Part shown: positions 58,303 through 64,000 of the stretch, in pieces
Layout: every line of letters starts with the position of its first letter
How positions within the stretch are numbered: the first letter of the stretch is position 1
Assembly (NCBI GenBank): GCA_014284505.1
Contig: JAAFYY010000001.1
Span: 2,542,001 to 2,606,000 of the forward strand
DNA from: Streptacidiphilus sp. 4-A2
GTDB lineage: Bacteria; Actinomycetota; Actinomycetes; Streptomycetales; Streptomycetaceae
Direction: 5' to 3'
Length of the DNA stretch: 64,000 bases
Notes under the pieces: generated by a model
What the model was told of the DNA's origin: nothing
What the model saw: only the letters and a program-made list of their open reading frames with translations
Database searches by the model: none
Translations under genes and position numbers: made by a program

Positions 58303-58325
58303 GGCCCACCGCGCCCCGGTGGGCC
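58303..58325. terminator. Hairpin between converging gnd and MFS genes
   Basis: GGCCCACCG (58303-58311) pairs with CGGTGGGCC (58317-58325) around a 5-nt loop. A second GC-rich inverted repeat follows near 58340-58390. Both lie between the converging stops at 58205 and 58397. Confidence 0.55.
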
Positions 58326-58396
58326 AGCACGCGCACCTGAGGTGACCGCGGCAGCGGGCCCGCACCGGGGTCGGCGCCGGGGCCCGCACCGGGCGG

Positions 58397-59704
58397 TCAG
58401 CGCGTGGTGTCCTGGTGCTGCCCCGCGCCGGGGCCGGCGGCGTCCGGGGCCGCTTCGGGCGCCCCGTGCTCCAGGGGCGGCACCGCCGCCCTGGACCGGC
58501 GGCGGAACAGGAACGCGCCCAGCGCCGCCACCAGGCAGGCCAGGCCGCCCACGGCGATCCCGGTGCGCGGATCCGACAGCGCGATGATCCAGCCGACCAG
58601 CGGGCCGCCGATCGGCGTGGTTCCCTGGAAGGCGACCTGCCAGAGCGCGATGACCCGGCCGCGCATCTCCGGCCTGGCGGACAGCTGGATCGTGGAGTTG
58701 CCGATCGCGATGAACGACACACTCGCCCAGCCGACGAAGAGCATCGCCACACAGGCCAGGGCGAAGAGCGGGGCGAATGCGCCGACCAGCATGGCGATGC
58801 CGAAGCCGGTGGACGCGACGATCATGGGGCGCAGTCCGGTCCGCCCGCGTGCGGCGGTGAACAGCCCGCCGACGACCGCGCCGACCCCGGTGGCGGCGGT
58901 CAGGAAGCCGTACGCCTCCGAGCCGCTGTGGAAGGTGTGCGAGGCGAAGACCGGCAGGGTGACCTGGAACTCGTAGGCGAGCAGCCCCACCACGGCCATC
59001 ATCGCCAGCGGCACGGCGATGGTGGGCACGCTGGCCGCGTAGCGCAGCCCGTCGCGCAGCTGGCGCGGGGCGCGCGGGGCCGGCGGGCTCGGACGCAGCG
59101 CGGAGCGGTCCATCATCAGCAGCGAGGTCACCACGGCGACAAAGCTGCCCGCGTTCAGCAGGAAGCAGATGCCGGTGCCCACGGTGGCGATCAGCACGCC
59201 GCCGACCGCGGGCCCGATCGCACGGGCGGCGTTGACGGTCACCGAGTTGAGGGTGATCGCGTTGCGCAGTTCCTCCTTGCCCACCATCTCCCGGACGAAG
59301 GACTGCCGGGCCGAGTTCTCGAAGGCGTTGTTCAGCCCGAGGACGACAGCCAGGACGCAGACCTCCCAGAAGCGCACCGCGCCGAGGACGGTCAGCAGTC
59401 CGAGCACCAGCGCCTGGACCCCCATGGCGGCCTGGAGACCGAGCATCAGCCGCCGCTTGTCGGCGCGGTCCGCGATCACCCCGCCGTACGGGCCGAGCAG
59501 CAGCACCGGCAGTGTCTGCAGGGCGACGGCCAGGCCCAGGGCGGTGCTGGAGTGGGTCAGCGTCAGCACCAGCCAGGACTGCGCCGCCATCTGCATCCAG
59601 GTACCGATGAGCGACACCGACTGCCCGGCGAAGTAGATACGGTAGTTCGGAACCTTGAGCGAGGAGAAGGTCACTCGCCAGAAACCGCCGGACTGCCGAT
59701 CCAC
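58397..59704 (-). CDS. MFS exporter (MFS_3/enterobactin-exporter-like)
   Basis: Intact, 12 helices: NYRIYFAGQSVSLIGTWMQM, GPYGGVIADRADKRRLMLGL (motif A), VVLGLNNAFENSARQSFVRE, NAARAIGPAVGGVLIATVGT and EMRGRVIALWQVAFQGTTPI. This is the DUF894/EntS-like branch that exports siderophores or macrolides. The C-terminal tail is hydrophilic. The start is ambiguous: GTG 59704 (GAGGA 9 nt upstream) or GTG 59674. No siderophore genes are adjacent. Confidence 0.9.
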   Translation of the reverse strand: MDRQSGGFWRVTFSSLKVPNYRIYFAGQSVSLIGTWMQMAAQSWLVLTLTHSSTALGLAVALQTLPVLLLGPYGGVIADRADKRRLMLGLQAAMGVQALVLGLLTVLGAVRFWEVCVLAVVLGLNNAFENSARQSFVREMVGKEELRNAITLNSVTVNAARAIGPAVGGVLIATVGTGICFLLNAGSFVAVVTSLLMMDRSALRPSPPAPRAPRQLRDGLRYAASVPTIAVPLAMMAVVGLLAYEFQVTLPVFASHTFHSGSEAYGFLTAATGVGAVVGGLFTAARGRTGLRPMIVASTGFGIAMLVGAFAPLFALACVAMLFVGWASVSFIAIGNSTIQLSARPEMRGRVIALWQVAFQGTTPIGGPLVGWIIALSDPRTGIAVGGLACLVAALGAFLFRRRSRAAVPPLEHGAPEAAPDAAGPGAGQHQDTTR

Positions 59705-60257
59705 TTCCACCGTTCCTCGGGACGCGCGACAGCGCGGCCAGGAGCAGGCCGCCACCGCACCCACCCTAGCGAGGCGATCACCTCCCCGCCGACCGGGGGC
59801 GGCCGCTGGCCCGCTGGTTGCCGGGGGCTTGTCAGGCATGAGGGCGGCCGGTAGGGGTCCGCAGGATGCGCGCGGCCTTCGCTCCCGCCACCAGGAGGCA
59901 GCAGGAGGGAGTACGGCATACGGGGCGGGCTCACCGGGGCGGGACTCAGGAAGCACCACCGGCGCAGGCGCCGATGGGCCGCCCCCGCCCGCGGCAGAGG
60001 ACGACTCACGGTCGAGGCACGTCACCGCCCGCGCGCGGTCGTCCGGACACGCGACGCCGTCGGCAACCTGACTGCTCATCTGCTCCGTACCGGGTCGGGC
60101 ACGCAGCCGGCGCGGGGAGGGCGCAGACGGTCTGTGGCGGGCGGGCCACGGGTGCCCGCTCCACGTACGATGGAAATGGAATGCGGACCGGACGGCCTGG
60201 CCGACGGTCGGGGCCCTGTCCCGGTAGCGCGGCGAAGCACATTGGGAAAGGAAGTCC
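59705..60257. other. Long intergenic region
   Basis: About 550 bp without a supported gene; it separates the divergent MFS and DUF302 genes and should contain both promoters. No repeats or RNA motifs were recognised. Confidence 0.45.
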
Positions 60258-60677
60258 ATGGAGAGCGCGTCCCCTGCCGAGGTGCCGAATGCGGCGCCCG
60301 GAACGGTCACCGTGCGCAGTCGGCACAGCGTCGAGCAGACCGTTGCGGAGCTTGCCGATGCGATCATCGCCCACGGCCTCACCCTGTTCGCGTCGATCGA
60401 CCAGGCAGCAGCCGCCCGCGAGGCCGGACTGACCATGAATGAGATGACCCTGCTGGTCTTCGGCAATCCGCGCGCCGGCACACCCGCCATGCGCGAGCAG
60501 CCCCTGATCGGGCTCGAACTGCCGCTCAAGGCGTTGGTCTGGGCTGACGATCAGAACCGGGCCTGGGTCAGCTACCTGGACACCTCCGAGCTGGGCCACC
60601 GCTTCGGCGTCAGTGACGAGTTGGTCAAACCCCTGGAGGGAGCTGCCCGCCTCCTTGAGGCGACGCTGGCGGGCTAG
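60258..60677 (+). CDS. DUF302 domain protein
   Basis: Intact, 139 residues. The DUF302 fold is shown by SVEQTVAELADAIIAHGLTL, FASIDQAAAAREAGLTMNEM, TLLVFGNPRAGTPAMREQPL and IGLELPLKALVWADDQNRAW. AAGGAAG lies 7 nt before the ATG. The function of this widely distributed domain is not established. Confidence 0.92.
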   Translation: MESASPAEVPNAAPGTVTVRSRHSVEQTVAELADAIIAHGLTLFASIDQAAAAREAGLTMNEMTLLVFGNPRAGTPAMREQPLIGLELPLKALVWADDQNRAWVSYLDTSELGHRFGVSDELVKPLEGAARLLEATLAG

Positions 60678-60812
60678 CACGCCGCCCCCCTGCACCCATG
60701 GCCGTTCCAGCGCCCGCGCCGGATCCCGCACTCACGGATACCGGCAGTACCGGGCCGTCCGCCGGCTCCGGTTGCGCCGGCACCCGCTGCTCCTGATCAC
60801 AGGGGCCGAGAA

Positions 60813-60851
60813 TTCCGGCCCTGTCCTGCTTCTTCCAGGACAGGGCCGGAA
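60813..60851. terminator. Strong bidirectional terminator hairpin
   Basis: A perfect 16-bp stem, TTCCGGCCCTGTCCTG (60813-60828) and its complement (60836-60851), with a 7-nt loop CTTCTTC. It lies between the converging DUF302 (stop 60677) and cellulase (stop 60877) genes. Confidence 0.88.
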
Positions 60852-60876
60852 CCGGTACGCCGGAGGGGGTGCCGGG

Positions 60877-62916
60877 TCAGGTTGTCGTGCAGGTGAGGGT
60901 CGGGGCCGCGTTGGTGCCGGTGTAGCTGCCGCCGAGACCGAAGCTGGTGCTGCCCCGGCCGCGATGGCGTTGTTGTAGGCGGCGTCGGTCACCACCACCG
61001 CCTTCCCGGTCTGGGCGTAGCTGCCGTTCCAGAGGTTGGTGACGGTCTGGTTGCCGGCCCAGGTCCAGGACACCGTCCAGCTCCTGGTGGTGGCGGTTCC
61101 GGTGTTGGTGACGGTGACATTGGCGTTGAAGCCGCTGCCCCAGTCGCTGCTGATGCTGTAGGCGGCAGTGCAGCCGCCGCTGCCGGTGCCGCCGCCGGTG
61201 GACGCCGAGGTGGTGGCGGTCACGGCGGTGGAGGCGGCTGAGACATTGCCTGCGGCGTCGTACGCGTCCACCGTGTAGCTGTAGGCGGTGGAGGCGGCGA
61301 GCCCGGTGTCGGTGTAGGTCGTGCCGCTGGTCACCGTGGCCACCTTGGTGCTGCCCGGTAGACGTCGTAGCCGGTCACCCCGACGCTGTCGGTGGAGGCG
61401 GTCCAGGACAGCGAGACGCTGCCGCTGGTCGTCCCGGTGACGGTCAGCCCGGTGGGAACCGACGGCGGGGTGGTGCCGCCACCGCCCCCCGTGGTGGTAC
61501 CGAGCGCCGGTAGGCGTTGGCGACGAGCTGCTGGAACTCGGCAGGGAACCACTGTCCGGCCGGGACGTCATAGCCGGGGATGGCGTCGGTGGGGTAGGTA
61601 CCGCCGTTCCCGTCGGTCTGCGTGCCATTGGGTCGCAGTGGGGGTCACCGTGGGCGTGGGTGCTGGTGGGGTAGTCGCCGTCGGACTCCCCCGGAGGCTT
61701 GATCCACACAAAGGCGATGATCGGGTCACTGGCGCCGTAGGGCTGCGCGGTGGGCCTCCCCTATTCCCGCGCCGGCGATATTGCACCAGTCGCCGCGGAA
61801 CGGGCGCTGGTCGATCTTGTTCGCGGCGACATAGGCAGTGGCGGTGGTCGGCGCGGAGTTGAGCGCCGTCGGCCTGGCCGGTCCGCCCCAGCCGTCGCGG
61901 GAGGTGTCGATGAGCATCCCCACCGTGCTGGGGAACCCCGCGGAGACCAGTGCGGCGTGCATGGCCTCGTCGTAGGAGTGCTCGTCGAAATAGGGGTTGT
62001 ACTGGTAGAAGTTCACCGAGTCCAGCGGCGAACCACCGACCTGGAGGCTGGAGTTGGGCAGGTAGGGCTCATCGGTGGGGGTGTAGTTGGCGGTGTCGCT
62101 GATGAAGCCGTCGACGCTGGCGAAGCCGGCCGTGGTGGCCTTGGCAACCTTGGCGTACTCCTGGGCGGCCGGGGTCATGTTGCTGGACCAGCCGAGCCAG
62201 CCGGAGTGGCCGATGTCCAGGTAGGTGTAGAGGTTGGTGATCGGGTGGAGCGCGTTCAGCGCGTACTCGATACCGGACTCGTAGTAGGGCGCTGCGGTGG
62301 CGCAGGCCGGCTTGCTCTGGTTGGTGACGGTATTGGGCAGCGAGTCCGGTTCGATGATCGCGGAGATACGGAGGTTGCTGTAGGCGCTGTTCCCCAGCAG
62401 GGCCGCGATCGGGTTGATGTACTGCGTCTCGTACTCGGTCAGCCCGGCGGCGGTGGCCGGGATCTCGCCGTTGGACGCGAGGGCCGCACAGTCGCGGCCC
62501 GGCAGGTCGTAGATCACCACCTCGAACAGCACCGGGGCGGAGCTGGAGGCCGACTGCGCCTCGGCGTTGTTGAGCTGGGCCTGGAGGCCGAGGTGGGTGC
62601 TGTCGCCGGTGATCGCGCCGATGTGGTCCATCCAGATCGCGGTCTGGTAGCCCGCGACCTTGGCCTCGGCGGCTCCGGTGCTCCCGCCGTCGGCGGTGGC
62701 CTGGGCGTTGACCTCACTGACGTAGTCGGGGTTGAGGTAGGGCGTCGAACCGACGTACGGGTTGGCGACGTGGACGGCGGCGACCGGCTTGGCGGTGCCG
62801 GACCGGACGGCGGCCGCGTGGGCGGACTGGGTTCCGGCGATCGGGACGAGCATGGCGGCGCCGAGCGCGGCCACCACGGCGGCGGTTCTGATTCCACTGG
62901 GCCTGTGACGTGTCAC
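60877..62916 (-). CDS. Secreted GH6 cellulase with FN3 and CBM2 (several frameshifts)
   Basis: Order: signal peptide (AAVVAALGAAMLVPIAGTQS, then AHAAA), GH6 catalytic domain, linker, fibronectin type III, CBM2. The GH6 signatures are VVIYDLPGRDCAALASNGE (acid region), ISAIIEPDSLPNTVTNQSKP, TYLDIGHSGWLGWSSNMTPA and, after a shift, IIAFVWIKPPGESDG. FN3 reads PPSVPTGLTVTGTTSGSVSL; CBM2 reads CTAAYSISSDWGSGFNANVT, WTWAGNQTVTNLWNGSYAQT, ending APTLTCTTT at 60877. Shifts lie near 61755, 61640, 61515, 61360 and 60930. The first 385 residues are intact. Two CebR-type palindromes lie upstream, so induction by cellobiose or cello-oligosaccharides is expected. Confidence 0.92.
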
Positions 62917-62994
62917 GTTCTGGATCCCTTGGGTAGGAGGGCCGGCGGTTCCTGGGCTTTGCTGTGTCCTCTCCTGGCTTGTGCCGAATGGCTA

Positions 62995-63008
62995 TGGGAG
63001 CGCTCCCA
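62995..63008. promoter_or_regulatory. CebR box 1
   Basis: TGGGAGCGCTCCCA is a perfect match to the CebR operator that represses cellulase genes in streptomycetes; flanking TA extends the palindrome to 18 bp (62993-63010). It lies about 80 bp upstream of the GH6 start. Confidence 0.9.
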
Positions 63009-63184
63009 TAGCGGCCTGCGGTGCGCCGCAGCCCGGCCTGGGGCATGACTCGTGAGAGTCGGACGAAGGACAGAACTCCCTGCGCGTGTTGCACCACTGC
63101 CCACCGGGGCGGGCATCCCGCGTGCGGCGGGGCGCCGACCGTCTCGGGCTTGATGCGATGCCGCACACGGCTGGAGGCAACCAT

Positions 63185-63198
63185 CGGGAGCGCTCCCA
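63185..63198. promoter_or_regulatory. CebR box 2
   Basis: CGGGAGCGCTCCCA differs from the perfect CebR palindrome only at its first base. It lies 190 bp upstream of box 1, so DNA looping between the two is conceivable. Confidence 0.8.
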
Positions 63199-63316
63199 CT
63201 CTTACTCCGACCTGACGGCTCGTCAATACTTCTTTCGGCATACGAAAAGAAAGCTGACGCATTGTCAATCCTGCCGCCCTGTAGCTACGGTGGGCAGCGG
63301 CGACCAACGTGGGCAC

Positions 63317-63933
63317 TCAGAGTGCCGCGGCGCCCTTGATCACCACGTCAAGGCAGTCGCGGAACAGGTCGTCGACGGTGCGGCCGTCCTGGAAGTACTC
63401 GGCGATGCCGCCCACCATCGTCGGATGCTGCTCGGTGAACGTGGCCAGGTCGAAGTCCTTCAGCGCGACGGCGTCCGGGCGGGGGCCTGCTCTTCGAGGA
63501 CGTGGCCGACGGTGAAGCGTTCCACCGTCAGCACGATCACCCGGGCCTGCCGCAGCGGGACGCCCCGGACCACCAGCGTGCTCATGGCCAGCTCGGAGAT
63601 CGCGGCCAGTTTGCGGCAGAGCTGGGCCGCCGACAGGACGCGCGCACCGTCCGGGTGGGCCAGCAGAGCCCGACGCAGCCGTCCGGCGAGTGCGCCCAGC
63701 CAGTCCGGCCACGGCTCTTCCGGGCCCGGCGGCGTCAGGTCGGCGAACTCCTGCTCAAGGATGGCCTCGGCGAGCTCGGTCACCAGCGCCGCCTTGTTGG
63801 GCACGTGCCAGTAGAGAGTCGGCGACTGCACGCCGAGCCGCGCGGCCAGCTTGCGGGTCGTCACGCCGTCGAGGCCCTCGGCGTCCAGCAGCGCTAGCGC
63901 CTCGTCGATGATCCGCTGTCGGTCCAATGTCAA
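63317..63933 (-). CDS. TetR-family regulator, Tet-type (one frameshift)
   Basis: The helix-turn-helix reads RQRIIDEALALLDAEGLDGV and TTRKLAARLGVQSPTLYWHV, very close to classical TetR. The C-terminal domain (LRRALLAHPDGARVLSAAQL, VERFTVGHVLEEQA) is the tetracycline-repressor type; after one missing base near 63480 it ends DCLDVVIKGAAAL. 617 nt is one short of 206 codons. The start is probably TTG 63933, with GGGAGG upstream. Two tetO-like palindromes lie immediately upstream, so autoregulation and control of a divergent gene outside the window are expected. Confidence 0.9.
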
Positions 63934-63955
63934 CTCGACGCACCTCCCGAGCGCA

Positions 63956-63992
63956 CTCTATCAGTGCTAGAGTTCCTCTATCAGCGATAGAG
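63956..63992. promoter_or_regulatory. Two tetO-like operators
   Basis: CTCTATCAGTGCTAGAG (63956-63972) and CTCTATCAGCGATAGAG (63976-63992) resemble the tet operator core CTATCA-N-TGATAG. The second is a near-perfect palindrome. They lie 20-60 nt upstream of the TetR gene at the window edge. Confidence 0.85.
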
Positions 63993-64000
63993 ACGTGCGT

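Larger units (their letters stand above)
62917..63316. other. Cellulase promoter region
   Basis: The 400-bp region between the cellulase start and the TetR stop has no gene. It carries two CebR boxes and an AT-rich stretch (63200-63290). Confidence 0.6.

Noticed and set aside
58415..59854. 479-codon open frame on the plus strand
   Set aside because: Antisense to an intact MFS exporter; hydrophilic and repetitive in composition.
61750..63048. 432-codon open frame on the plus strand
   Set aside because: Antisense to the intact GH6 domain and its signal peptide.
1..64000. tRNA, rRNA, insertion sequences, phage genes
   Set aside because: No cloverleaf with a GGTTCGA-type arm, rRNA core, transposase motif or integrase was found on either strand by reading.

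Overview
The window is high-GC actinobacterial chromosome, almost certainly from the Streptomycetaceae (Streptomyces or a close relative). Support comes from the strong third-position GC bias, GTG/TTG starts, multi-domain PAS/GAF/SpoIIE phosphatases, a GH19 chitinase behind a DasR-type dre site and a GH6 cellulase behind CebR-type palindromes. No rRNA, tRNA, insertion sequence, CRISPR array or prophage was seen.

The sequence carries many single-base indels. About 30 of some 55 genes read correctly only after one or a few one-base corrections, usually a C or G missing from a homopolymer run and sometimes one added. Domain order, catalytic residues and gene junctions survive on both sides, so I treat these as intact genes in an error-prone assembly and annotate each as one feature spanning the shift. 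Real fragments also exist: an MFS tail near 588-1035, an RCC1 piece near 15250, a TetR without its HTH near 53766, a PI-PLC lacking its first catalytic His, and an isolated signal peptide near 46022.

Layout: 1-8.6 kb holds an epimerase end, alkyl sulfatase, a PAS/GAF/SpoIIE phosphatase and hypotheticals. 8.7-9.9 kb is the GH19 chitinase with its dre site. 10.0-11.3 kb encodes a HigB-PspA-HigA single-chain protein. 11.5-12.8 kb is an SRPBCC-ArsR-SRPBCC operon with twin operators. 12.8-15.0 kb is a second SpoIIE phosphatase. 15.6-17.6 kb pairs a DRE-TIM lyase with a YrdC-like protein. 17.7-25.3 kb has cyclophilin, GDT1 with a yybP-ykoY (Mn) riboswitch, a RibD_C reductase, PI-PLC/propeller and a TPR-like protein. 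25.4-28.2 kb is a NarL-type two-component pair facing a DUF2306 membrane protein. 28.3-31.9 kb has a His-rich membrane protein and three exported cell-envelope enzymes. 32-33.4 kb is an APC permease.

The most unusual block is 33.6-43.3 kb: an E1/ThiF-like adenylyltransferase, a GNAT/autoinducer-synthase-like protein and an acyl-CoA dehydrogenase joined by 4-nt overlaps, then an SCP2-like protein, an amidase, a MarR regulator, an acyl-AMP ligase and a DHA2 exporter. Its two divergent promoter regions share sequence, which suggests one small-molecule (probably acylated) biosynthesis cluster that I do not recognise.

From 44 to 48 kb are regulators, SnoaL, GNAT and flavodoxin genes. 47.5-53.6 kb is a GntR-controlled carboxylate operon (MmgE/PrpD, ICL/PEPM lyase, aconitase-type large and small subunits, MBL hydrolase). 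54.5-60.7 kb has TenA-like, MpaB-type oxygenase, 6-phosphogluconate dehydrogenase, an MFS exporter and DUF302. 60.9-63.2 kb is the GH6-FN3-CBM2 cellulase with two CebR boxes. The right edge is a TetR gene with two tetO-like operators, whose target lies outside the window.
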